Below are positions 10,968 through 22,939 of a DNA stretch of 64,000 bases, one piece after another; the stretch's first letter is position 1; the number at the start of each line of letters is the position of its first letter. The stretch lies in NCBI RefSeq assembly GCF_964204865.1, contig NC_135258.1, positions 6,191,001 to 6,255,000 of the forward strand, read 5' to 3'. Under the pieces are notes generated by a model. It had not been told where the DNA came from, searched no databases, and saw nothing but the letters and a program-made list of their open reading frames with translations. The translations under genes and the position numbers were made by a program. The DNA is from Styela clava. Lineage: Eukaryota > Chordata > Ascidiacea > Stolidobranchia > Styelidae.

Positions 10968-13900
10968 CTAAATGTTGATACTTTTCCAGAATTCATGATC
11001 AACAAGCTGCTGAATTGTTGGCCGTTGATCTTTATCTTCGTTTCTCATCCTTGTGAGCAAATCGTGGGCCAAGTGAGGGTTAGGAATTAACAAATCAGCG
11101 AGATCAATATTTCTCATAGGATGTATCGCGAATGCAACTATATCATGTCTATTAGACCATAATTTAAAGAAGATTCTACCCAAAGAAAAAATATCATCTA
11201 CAAAGCTGACTGTTGAAGAGAAGAATATTGTATAAAGGGTATGAAAACTAATCTTCACATTTTGCATGTCAAGTGAAAACCGAATATCTGATTTCAATTC
11301 CCCATGAGCAATATGATGTTTATGCAGATGTTGTAGACCACTAACTAACTGTTTTGCATGTACAAGAGCAAGTCTAGGATCAAAAGGAATTTTGTTTTGT
11401 TTTCTCTCTTCATAATATTTACTGAGAGTTTGGAACTGGCATCTTTCAGTAGCAACGAAATATCGATTCATTTCCTTTAACCAACCACTAGCAAATACAG
11501 AGATTACATTTGGATGAGGTGGAAGTCGCCGAAAAACTTCTATTTTATGAAAAAAGTCTTCATTCCAAGAACTACACAGCCATATTGATAAATGTTCTGT
11601 AACTGAAGTGGGGGTTTCAGTTGGCCTTCATAAACTGTAACATTAAATTCTTCATAGATAAGTTTATCTTTAAACCACCAGATATCATCAGTGAGTAGCC
11701 GGCGATCTAAAAATGTACCTCATTTTAAAATGTATAATTGAATTAAACTTGATTTGAAATGTAGAACATTTTAATAAATAACAAAACAGTCAATGATAAC
11801 ACTAGTCTTGAACATGTATGTAAGTTTGGAAAGTTGGATCTGGACTGGTAACCAGCACGACAAGAGACTAGCGTACGTATTTTTGTTCACCACATGATTA
11901 ATTAATATGAAAAGAATGCAACCTGTATTGAAATAAATTTATCTCACCTTTTGAGGTCAAAGCTGCATTGCTGATTTCTTTTTCTGCTTCAAGATATTTT
12001 GCAAAGGGGAAATTATTAACAAGCTTTGATAATGATGTTGCAACTTGTGAAGAATGACTGAAAGTATAATGGATTAATTGTAACTAGGAGAAGCTATTTG
12101 AGTGCTACAACCAGGAAGAAAAATATTGTTTACATATTGCTAACTTAATCCCTGCATGATGATGGCAATGCTAAACACACTAACAAGAATATATTTAAAT
12201 CAATCCAAGATAAGTATGATCAGGATTCCTATTTCAAGATTGTACTGTTTTGCTATTTGTTTTAAATTTGGTACTAAATTTAATTCCGTATTCGAAAAAA
12301 TACTTTGGCATTGAGAATTAATATTGTTCCATTGGAAAGTTTAAAAAAACATTTGAGTAGACAGTAAATATATAAAGAGCAGGTAACACAGGCACACACA
12401 ATAGTAAAATAAATACTGTAATACAAACATCTTTTTCTTTGTTTTTTTAGACAAATCTGATTTGAAAGTTCCATTATCAAAATGTGGAAGCAAAAGTTCA
12501 TCATGGAGAATTGTTCGAAAACTGCCATGTGCAGGTTCTTTCTGTAGATCCCGGAACAGTAAACCTGGAAAGAAAAAATTAGTGTAAAGAAAAGTTTACT
12601 TCTACAAAGCAATCAAATTTTATCATTGGACCTTGACAATCACAATAACTCAAAATAAGATGCTGAAGCCCAAATCAGGAAAACTAGCACACCTTACTAC
12701 CCACAGACTTAAAAATCTACATACAATTAATAGGTTAATATTTTCTACCTTTTACATTCGATGGAGCCATATATTGATGAGAAAGAACCTCGCTTATCAT
12801 TGGACGTTTACGAGGAACAAACTGCAGCATCCATTCCAGTAAATCTTTAGCAATTTCTGCATCTGGAACTAAAAGTCCATCCAGGTTCAAGTTTTTGTGG
12901 TTTTTCATGAAATGATTCCATAAGTCTCTTTCATCGCCAAATGGATGTTTGCCGTCACTCCATACATAGTAAACAATGACAGCCAGTGAATATATGTCAG
13001 TTTTTTGTGAAGTTGGAAATCCAGGCACAAATGATTCAGGGGGTTTGTAACCGTCAGTACCAAGACCTTTTCTGGTGTAAACTGTTTGAGTCTTTGTTTC
13101 GATTATTTCACTTATGCCAAAATCACCAATTTTGACAACTTTTTCATTAAGGGATAAAAACACATTGTCAGGTTTGAGATCTTTGTGCACCACTAGTTTA
13201 CCGTGAATGTATTGAATTCCAACAAATAACTGTTTTGCAAAGTCAAGTGCAAGTTCAGGATCCATCGTTTCTTCGATTTTCCACAAAATTTCTCAAGTTA
13301 TCTTGGTTACATTTGTCCATTGCAATGTACATATATTTCACTGGACCTTGTTGGTATTCGTCTGAATGAATTATAGATACTACATGACTGTGAGGGTTCA
13401 GTAGAAGAAGAATTTTTGCCTCTTCCACACTTTGTTTGTTGTATTCAACAAATTTTATTGCAATTGGACGAGTTCCATAAGTTGCACTCGAATTTCTCCT
13501 CCATATTCGTCACCGTGGTTCGAAATTTTTTTATCCCGAAAAAGCAAAATGGAATCGGAAAGTTTGATAGAATCTGAAAAAACAAAAAAAAATCTAATAA
13601 AACAAGCAATATTTATTAAGATTTACAGACTTTTCGACCAGTGGATATTTTGACCACGATGTGGCATAAGAGGGGTTTTGTAATGTATTTGATTGTGTCG
13701 CCTTTGGAGTCGTTCCAAAATAAAATTATAAAGTAATTATATATTTTCAAAAACTTTATTGGCAACTGAAAATCAAATTAATAAATTTAAATTATCTTAT
13801 TCCGCATTGTGCAGTGAAAAGTTTGTAGTTCGAAAGGGTTTGAGTGTCTGTACAACATCTGATTGCACATGACAAAGGTTAATTTCATTTTTTTTTCTAA

Positions 13901-14262
13901 CATGAAGAAGTGGAAAGGTAATACTTGGCAAACCTATATTGACAACCTAAGGTTTTATATCCTGAATTGCTGAATTCAAATCTGATTAAGAATAATGTTT
14001 ATAATCATATAAAAAAATGAACTAATAATATAATGAGCCAATGATTAATTTTTCTATCAAACAGAACAGTAAATTTTTATATCCACAGGATCACCAAAAA
14101 TATTTATGAACGATTCATTTAGGTGTATCAGTTTTAAAATATTATAGTTGGTTCAACTAAAACAATTAATTAGTCACCTGAACTCATTGAGCTGCTTTCT
14201 GAATATCCGATCTTAGCTGGCTCATCACCACTTTCCTCAACCTCATGCTTTTTTGCTTCATT
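10968..14262 (-). pseudogene. IRE1-like kinase plus pseudokinase tandem gene, copy 1 (frame-broken)
   Basis: Exons on the minus strand: about 14262-14177, 13573-12749, 12564-12429 (donor uncertain), 12057-11948 and 11706-10968 (stop). Junction phases agree. The first domain has a lysine motif IAIKF (about 13464-13450), VVHKDLKPDN (HKD instead of HRD), IGDFGI (about 13133-13116), a GTDGYKPPE activation-loop end, TDIYSLAVIVYYVWSDGKHPFG and RKRPMISEVLSH. This pattern is close to the IRE1/RNase L kinase family. The second domain keeps the C-lobe pattern (QLVSGLQHLHKH, DQRPTIQQLVDHEFW) but has HGELKSD for the catalytic loop and no DFG, so it is a pseudokinase. No KEN nuclease domain follows. Breaks: a frame change near 13490, an 11-base loss near 13260 relative to copy 2, and a frame change in the C-run at 11606-11620. 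It may be a pseudogene or carry assembly errors. Confidence 0.65.
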
Positions 14263-14707
14263 AAGATTTCCATGTTAACAGTTCGTATCATATGTCTTTG
14301 CCACCACACAAGCTACGCAAAGAAGAACAAACGCACCAAGTCTTTACGATTTGTGTTTCTTCAATTTTTCCATTTTTTCATTTCAATATATATATATATA
14401 TCCATCGAAATTAAGGTAATCCATGTTCGCTCAATTATATTCATCAATAGTCATTTTATTTCAATGTTCACGTGACAAGTACAATAATTGAATTTTTTAC
14501 AGAAAAATATAAAATTAAACATTACTATGAAACTTTCAGTAAAAACGTTTCGCTTCTCTTAAATTATATGTGAATATTTCAGCACTAATTTTGATGACAC
14601 TTAGACGCAAAAATAAGATAAGTCTGTCAAATACGGTAAAATCGGTCAACCGGTTGATAATCCGTATATAACCGTATCGGTTGCTGTTTGAAACGGACTT
14701 ATTAACG

Positions 14708-14765
14708 CAGTGGTTCTCAAACTTTTTAAGCAGTCGCAAGCTTTTTTGCGACCACCTTAAAAATA
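14708..14765. mobile_element. hAT-like terminal repeat fragment
   Basis: CAGTGGTTCTCAAACTTTTT at 14708-14727, followed by a GTCGCAAGC...GCGACCACC palindrome, is the classic outer end of hAT-type non-autonomous elements. I did not find a matching opposite end with a target duplication. Confidence 0.4.
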
Positions 14766-14979
14766 ACCAGCTAATAATAAGCTATAAATAACATATATTA
14801 AGGCTAAAGTATGTTTTAATTAAAAAACACGTTCAAAATACCAAGATATTCAAAAGAAGGCGGGCAAGATCAAATCTAACAGATATATTTATTTTCCATT
14901 AGATTCACGACGGCGCTGTACTGCACTGCAATATCTTCTGTTTTTCATTTTGAGTGTAAATATCTTCGATTGAATTATG

Positions 14980-15545
14980 TCAATAATAACCATTACCCAC
15001 TACTGACTGACTATTCCTTGTTTTCACACAGGTAAGATGCGATATTATTTTCCACGATATACTTCACAATATTTCTGTGAATATACGTTACGGTAGGATT
15101 TACGTTGCAAGTAAATACACAACTATGTTGCTCTGGGCTAGGTATAGATTAAACTTCCTGGTACACAAAATTTTTAAATCGATATCGATACTATGTTACC
15201 ACGTAATGGGAGGTTCCAGCAACATTACTTTGTATGGCGGATGAAAATTAAAATATTCTGAATAGTCATATCCTAATTGAGTATAATTTTGAAAATTGCT
15301 AGCATTCAATTTACCCACCGAAAAGAACGTTTGATCCGAAGAAAATTACTAATGTATGCAAACTTCGTATCAGCGCTTCGTACTGATTGTTTGTTGAGCG
15401 CTGATGAGGTAATAATGCACATAAAAAATAACCACGCGTTTGTTTATCTTGGATGTTGTTTTAAGCGAATACAAGGAACGTATGCTACTGTTACTGCAGA
15501 AAATAGAAACTACAGCCCTCGCCATTTTTTAATATACGAACCCAT
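14980..15545. repeat. Copy of the local unclassified repeat family
   Basis: Contains the marker words AGGTATAGATTAAACTT, TCGATATCGATACTATG, GTAATGGGAGGTTCCAGCAA, CATATCCTAATTGAG and TTGTTTATCTTGGATG. These recur at about 17370-17710, 18960-19150, 20930-21290 and, more distantly, 47440-47760. No coding capacity is recognisable. Confidence 0.5.
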
Positions 15546-15558
15546 CTACTAGCGGGTC

Positions 15559-16140
15559 CAGGGTCGTCCAACCCGTGGCCCGCGGGCCACATGTGACCCG
15601 CCGAGGAGTCCCAAGTGGCCTGTGCTGTATTTTCGGAATTAAATGAAAAACAAAATTGAGTAAAACTTTAATTTTTCGAGTGGTGTAGTTAATATGAAGA
15701 TTTGGTACAAACACTTTGTTCATTTTCCTGAAATGCGCTCTGCTAGCCCTTTCAAACGAGCCATGATTGCCATTTTGAATCGAAACCAACTGGAAGATAT
15801 CGATGGATAAATAGTCTCTTACGCACTTGGGCAGAGTGGCCGTTTTAATGACCTCATAATTTGGCAGCTCATCCATCGCACCAAATATTGACAAACTTGT
15901 TAGCGAAAAACAGTACCAACCTTCACACTAAAATATCCACGTGTAGAGTTAACTTTGTTGACTTTACTGTATCTGCGTTTTTGTATTGTTCTTATTATTG
16001 AGAAAGTTTGGTTTTATTTGTTATTTCATTAACTTTTAGTCAGTGTAGCAAAATTAGAACATAATTACCATGTTATGTGGCCCGCGCATGTATTGGTAAA
16101 CTAAATGTGGCCCGTCGGCGAAAAAGGTTGGCCGACCCTG
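15559..16140. mobile_element. hAT-like non-autonomous element (582 bp)
   Basis: Terminal inverted repeats: CAGGGTCGTCCAACC at the left and, read inverted, CAGGGTCGGCCAACC at the right. GC-rich subterminal words (GTGGCCCGCGGGCCACATGTG on the left, ATGTGGCCCGTCGGCG on the right) are typical of these elements. Flanks TACTAGCG (15547-15554) and TACTAGCC (16141-16148) are probably the 8-bp target duplication with one change, although four extra bases lie between the left copy and the terminus. The inner ORF at 15529-15894 (-) may be a transposase scrap. Confidence 0.65.
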
Positions 16141-16739
16141 TACTAGCCTATTGCTTTGCTGTAAGAAAACATGAAATAAATGTGGTTCTATATTTCACCT
16201 ATCGATACAGTTAGTATAATGTATTGTAGTATTTCTCATTTGTATATTAAATTTGTAAACATATATCTGCTTTTCCACATCCTTATTCGGAGCCAAATGA
16301 GAATACCCCCGTGTAAAACTGTTTTACTAATTGTGCCCGCTATTTATGACAATTTTAGTAAAGCTATCCGATTTCACCAACCAGTTGAAATTATATATAC
16401 AAGATCGGCTGGCCATTCCCATCTCTTTGCCAAATATGCCTAATTGCACAGGGGAAGCTACAAGTGTAATGTATACCGTAGTTGTTTTAATTATAGATTT
16501 CCAAACGTATTAAATTTCGCTTGGGGTTAGAGATATACCAACGAGACGAGCAATATTGTGGGCACATATGACGTCATATACACCATCGATAACGCCACTA
16601 TAGACGAGTTCAGTGTACCAATCTCTACTACGCCATTATTTTTTCCCCATCCTTGTGCACTTCGTTGCTTACGGAATTCGGTCCATGATCCGAAATAAAC
16701 ATAAACAAAATATTTTGACGACTTATTTCACGCAGTGAA

Positions 16740-19700
16740 CTTCGTTGCACAGTTTAGTTTAGATATTTAAAAGGAAAAACACTTCCAACATGTTTCAAAA
16801 TAACAAACTAGTATTTATCCAGTTGGGGTTAAGATTAGAAAATATTTGCAAATTTAAATTTCTAGCTTAATATGAACTCCTAATTGCTCTACAGATTTAA
16901 ATAGTGTTATATAAATTTATTATGTGCTCGATTGATTGAGTTTCTGCTCTCTCTACCTCAAATCGGCCTTGTTCTGAGCTATAATATAAAGCAAGCTATA
17001 AAAGAAAAATTGGTAATTGCTTCTTCCATCACTAAATCTACATATTTACATGCATGACTGCTTGCCTAATGCCATATTCTGTGCAAATCTTGTAAATGTA
17101 TTTAAGTTTAATATATAGTTACACGTCTTAGTTAGATTTATCAAAAGTTTATAGGCTCATGTCTGTTTGTCTAATTCTTTGTTCGGAGCAAAAGTATAAA
17201 ACACCCCATTGTTTTGAATAAATTTTGAAATAATTCCTTTGACTCTGAGAGACTTAGCTTACATTTTTTAATACTTATTAGTTAGACAACATGTGAGGGC
17301 ACAGCCATGCTGCCGGCCAGCCATATGAACATAAATACACGGCCCAATGTCTTAGAATAAACATTATAGAAGAGAAGTTATAGATTAAAATTTTGGGACA
17401 AACAAATTGGTAAATTTACTGTAATTGTAGCGAATTTCGATACTAGGATACCAAGTAATGCCGAAGTTTCAGCAATATTACTTTGTATGATAATCATATC
17501 CTAATGAAGGATAGTTTTCAAATTGTTAGAGCATTCAATATACCTATAAAAAACGTATTAGCTAATAAAAATTACTGGCGTATACAAGCATCTTTTCCGT
17601 GTTCGTACCGATCATATAATGAAGTATTGAAAATTGAAAATAACCTCGCATTTGTTTGTTGTGTGTCTTATTTTGAGAGAATACGTAGAACACTTTATGA
17701 CGCTTTACAATACAAGTGTATTGCTATACTAGGGCCCGCTATTCTCAAATTTGCAAACCCATCTACTTGTCTAAGAAGTTCAGTAAAGCTATCTGATTAT
17801 GCCATTATTTGAATTGTGATTACTAACTTGGGTGAAACTTAGCATTTGAACTTAAATATACAAGATCGGTTTATCATTCCGATCTCTTTGCCAAATATAG
17901 GTAATTGAAGAAAGAAAGGTCGCGGGTTCTTTATTTTCCTCCATTACAGATTTCTCTCAAATTCGCTAATTCTAAAGCTTGGTCAGTTAAAACCAAGATA
18001 AATGAAGCCACACTACTGAATTTTTTTTCCAATAAGTCGAAACCAAAGTTTAAATTACACTAGCTGTCCTCAGTTAATGTGATTTATGCCCCTGAACGTT
18101 GCTGAACAGTTTAGATATTTTAAAAGAGAAAACACTTCCGGCATGTTTTAAAATAACAAACTAATATTTATCCAGTTGGGGTTAAGGTTGGAAAATATTT
18201 GAAAATATGAATTTCTAGCTCAATATGAATTCCTAACCCTAACTCTGACGGGATAATTACTAATTTAATTTTATTGGTTTTAAATTTTTTCCAAGAAATA
18301 AGTTAAAACAAAAGTTGAAACTGAAGGTTCATAAGGTTCAAAACTGACTTTTGCTCTACAGATTTAGACAGTGTTATATAAAATCATAATATGCTCGATT
18401 GATTAAGCTATAAAAGAAAAATTGGTAATTGCTCTTCCATCACTAAATCTACATATTTACGCCCATGACTGCTTGTCTAATGCCATATTCTTAGCAATCT
18501 CATGGAATATATTTAAGTTTAATATATAGTTACACATCCTAGTTAGACATATCAAAAAGTTATAAGCCGATGTCTGCTTGTCTAATTCTTTGTTCGGAGC
18601 AAAATTCAAAAACACCTCATGAAGATTATTTTCAGTTTTGCTTGTTTTTAAAATTTTTCAAAATATGCCGTTGAGCTCTAGGAAACCCAGCTTCCAATTT
18701 TACTATTTATCAGTTATACAACATGGGAGGGAAAGAAAATTCACTGTATTTTTTTCCTGGTGTAAAATATTCCCGATTAACCTGTGGCAAAATCTTCTGC
18801 TCCACATTGCTCCTGACATTCACTCTAGAAAGCAACGATATTACGCGTGTTTACACCACAATATGTTTCATAACGACTTCAAATATGCGTTACGGTAGGG
18901 TTTACCTATGAACATGAATACACGGCCCAGTATATCAGAATAAACATCAGCGGAGAGGAGAAGTTATAGATAAAATTTTGTGCAAAACAAATTGGTAAAT
19001 TTATCGTGATTGTAGTGTGATATCGATATTACGTACGAAGTAATGGTAAAGTTCCAGCAATAGTTTCACGCGATGTAAATATTGTTTTATATGTCGGATG
19101 GAAATGAATATAATCTGATTAATCATATCCTAATCGAGGATAATTTCAAATTAGCTTACATCTATTTTCCATATTCTTATTCAAGTCAAATGTGGATACC
19201 TATTATTATTACATATTATTCTTGGTTTATCTCCAAGAGCCAAGTATTTATGAAGACATTTAGAAAAGCGATCTGAATTTGCTAATATTTGAATTGTTCA
19301 TTACTAACTTGGGTTAAACTTATCAGTTGAAATAAAATACAAAAGATCGGTTGGGCATTCCATCTCTTTGTCAAATGTATCTAATTTTATGCCTTACGAT
19401 GCTTTCGTCGACGGCGGACAAACGAATGGGATATTATCGTGGTTTATTTTAATAATTCGAGCTATACCACGGAGACGGGCAATATTGTGGGCGTATTTGG
19501 GCCATATAAATCAGGGCTTTCCAGACTGGGGGTGAGTGAGTTGGGCGCGTAACAAGTTTTAGAAGTGGCAAAGAGTGCAACAATTTCGCACAAAATAATA
19601 CCGGTATATCCATTTTACTTTTTTTTAAATTTTTAATTCAAAACACAATTATTGAAATTAGTACAAAACATACATCTCACGATTTCGAGAGAATGCATGG

Positions 19701-21420
19701 GATCAGAGAAGCGACGCGGTTGCATAACAATGCTGTTTTAACAGGGCACGCTCGTTTTCATCGATTTTCAGATTGCTCTCAAATCTTATAATTCTACAAT
19801 TTGGTCAATTCAAACCAAGATAAATTAAACAAAACTCTATTGGAAAAGAAATTTAAAAAAAAAAATTTTGAGAAATAATTCGAAACAGAGGTTAAATTTC
19901 ACTAGCCGTCTTTGAAAAGGTGGTTTGGTTCAAATCTGACTATTGACCTACAGATTTAGTTATGATTTTATATCAATTATAATGTGATCCATACATTGAG
20001 TTCCTGTTCTTGCTTCCTTATCTCGGCCTTGTTCTGAGCTATAATAAAGCGTGTAATAAATTTGTCCGTGCCCATTACATCGCTATACCTGCATATTACA
20101 TATTCTACTCGTGTATGCTCCTTCGTTCAGAGCAATATAAAATATTTCATATTTTGCGTCTTCGGAAATACCTTTCAAATTAGCAGTTGAGCTATGAAAA
20201 ACAATTTTAATACTTATTATCATGATAGGGCACAACCTTGCATTTTTAAAGAAACTTCACTGTTCGTCTTTCCTGGTGTAAATATTCCCGATTAACTCAT
20301 GGCAAAAGCGTCTGCCCAATTGAAAACTAGAAATTCGAAACGCAAATATTGAAATTAGTGCAAAACACAAATGTCACTATTTCGAGAGAATACATAGAAT
20401 CAGAGAAGCGGCGCGCTCTACAAATTTAGTTATAGTGGTATTCAAAATAATGAAGTGATCGATTCATTGAGTTCTTGTTTTTTCTTCCTCAACTCGGCCT
20501 TGTTCTAAATCGGGCCGTGCCCCTTTCATCGCTAGACCTACATATTTCATCTACATATTCTGCATTCTTGTCTGAATTTTTGTTCAGGGTTAAAGTCTAA
20601 AACACCTCATGAAGAAATTTTCCTATTTTGTATCTTTTTAAAAATTATCCAAATAAGCCTTTAGGTCGTGGAAAACTTATATTTCAATTTTTAATACTTA
20701 TCAGTTATACAGAAAAAATCTTCACTGTGTTTCTCTCCTGGTATAAATATTTCCTATTAATTCATAGGAAAACATTCTGCTTCCCTTTCACTCTAGGAAG
20801 CAATGATATCGCGCGTGTTTACCCGACAATTTGTTTCATAACGACCTTAACTATGCGTTGCGTCAGGATTTACGTATGAACCTCAATACATAGCCCGTTA
20901 TCTCAGAGTAAACATCAGCGAAGAAGACTTAGTTATAGATTAAACTTTCAAACGAATTGGTAAATTAACTGTGATTGTAGTGTGATATCGATACTATGAT
21001 GGGTAATGGGAAGTTCCAGCAACATTTCTTTGATTGTCGAATGAAAATGCGTATAGTCTGAATGATCATATCTTAATTTAGAATAATTTTTGAATTGTTA
21101 AAGCATTCAATTTACCCTGCAATATGATCGTAGTATCTGATGAGAATTACTGGAGTGCACAAACATCGTTTGGGTGCTTCGTACTGATCGTTTGCTGAGC
21201 GCTAATGACGTAATAACGCAAATATAAATAACCTCGCGTTTGTTTGTCGTGGGTGTTGTTTTATTAAAAGAATAGGTAGAACGCTTTATGATTCTTTATG
21301 AAAAAAGTGTAATGCTATTTTATATTAATTTTGTAAACCTGTATATGCTTTTCCATATTTTTATTCGGAGCAAAATGTGGATTGAAGTTGATACGAGTGT
21401 TATGAATACCTAATGTGCCG
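16740..21420. repeat. Tandem array of an unclassified repeat (about 1.4-2 kb units)
   Basis: At least three diverged units lie head to tail. CACTAAATCTACATATTTA recurs at about 17031 and 18452 (spacing 1421), with looser forms near 20083 and 20529. The text AACACTTCC(A/G)(A/G)CATGTTT recurs at about 16780 and 18133. AGTTATAGAT recurs at about 17380, 18964 and 20932. Units share phrases such as TTTTTCCTGGTGTAAA, ACGCGTGTTTAC and TTCCAGCAA. Internal ORFs are short and not conserved, so this looks non-coding. Confidence 0.6.
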
Positions 21421-21883
21421 TGAATATAGAATTCCTTAGCCTTCGAAATCAAAAATTATTTTCACAAAATCAAGCTTACGCCTGGCGATGCTTCCGTGAA
21501 TGTCAGACAAAGGAATAAGATTTTCTTGCTTGTGGTTTATATTATTTCAAGATGATACAAAATAGAACGAGAGTAATCAGAACTTCTAAGCTCGTCATAC
21601 CTAATTTACCGGATGCGCGATGCTCTGTTTGTGCAGAAAATATTTTCCAAAAGTACCTCACCCCAAACAAATTCGCCGGGGTAGCAATATTAATCCATTG
21701 ACTGCCTAATTATATAATGCTGGTTTTAATAAGTGCTTACTCGTAATAATATTTCAACATTTATAAATATCACGAAATTGATATTCTCATACAACTTATT
21801 GCTTCGAACAAGTAAAAGTTTCCACTGATATCTAACGATATGTAACAACTATTACTCTTGGAAGGACTGAAATCTTTTTAGTT

Positions 21884-21964
21884 TATTACATCTTTTTAAT
21901 TTAATTACATCTTTTTAATTTAATTACATCTTTTTAATTTAATTACATCTTTTTAATTTATTAC
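21884..21964. repeat. 20-bp tandem repeat, four units
   Basis: The unit TTACATCTTTTTAATTTAAT is repeated about four times almost without change. It lies at the end of the unclassified-repeat region. Confidence 0.8.
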
Positions 21965-22634
21965 ACTGTGGGTGAGGTGGTGGGCATTGGACCCGCTATT
22001 TTCGACATTGACGCCAATAAGGTCGAAACAGTTTGCAAACGGTGGGGCGTGCCCCACAAGGGGAGGGGGCGTGAACAATTTTTTGAGTAGGCATGAAGTT
22101 AATTAAAAATAAAAATATTTTTAGATTTTTTCTTGCCAGCCTTATTTTTGAATATTTACGCTTCTTTATTATGTAAACGTACGTTCAACATGTCTTTTAG
22201 TAAAACATACTTTTGCTTTACTATCTGTTATTTGTAGCTAAATCTAATAACAACAAACAAAAACATGAAAATACATAAGCAAGAACAACGACCTGATTTG
22301 ATCTCAGTGGTGAAGGCTGTAACTCTTTCTGCATTATCAAACGATAAAACCTAGGCAAACTAAATGACAGACAGATTTTATATCGTCGTCAATCACAATC
22401 TTGTTTCGATATTTTGTTTCAATGGACGTCAACGCAGAAAATCCTACTGAACAGGAACACGCTGGACATTGAATCAAATATGTTTTTGCTTTTTGAAAAG
22501 GCTCTAGGCCCTAGGCCTAGGGTAACACAACATTTTGCAATAACTGTCTCAGCAATGTCGATTTTGAGACTTGAATCTATGATAAATTCCACTATTGCAC
22601 TCATTCAATCGAACGATAATACTATAATCTATTG

Positions 22635-22832
22635 TAGTGGTTCCCAACTTTTTTTTCGAATAAAATTCGTAAAATCAACATTGAGCAAAACTTCAATACC
22701 AAATATAAAATAAACATATAATTTATTTCAGTAGAAAATAATATCAGTGAGTTTTTTGAAAAAACAAGCGATCCAAAAAGATTTGCATGCGACCAAGTTT
22801 TGGGTCGCGACTCATAAGTTGGAAAACACTGA
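22635..22832. mobile_element. Small hAT-like MITE (about 198 bp)
   Basis: The left end TAGTGGTTCCCAACTT is complementary, with mismatches, to the right end AAGTTGGAAAACACTGA. CTATTG (22629-22634) recurs at 22834-22839, in agreement with a target duplication. The subterminal sequence GGGTCGCGACTCATAAG matches the usual hAT MITE style. Confidence 0.55.
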
Positions 22833-22939
22833 CCTATTGCATCTCCCAATCCAAGGTCAGGATGTTCGAGCCCTGAATCTGCACAACCCAAGAATTATTA
22901 TTATGTTTCTGCCAGCAACGCTACTGACTGCATAGTGCC

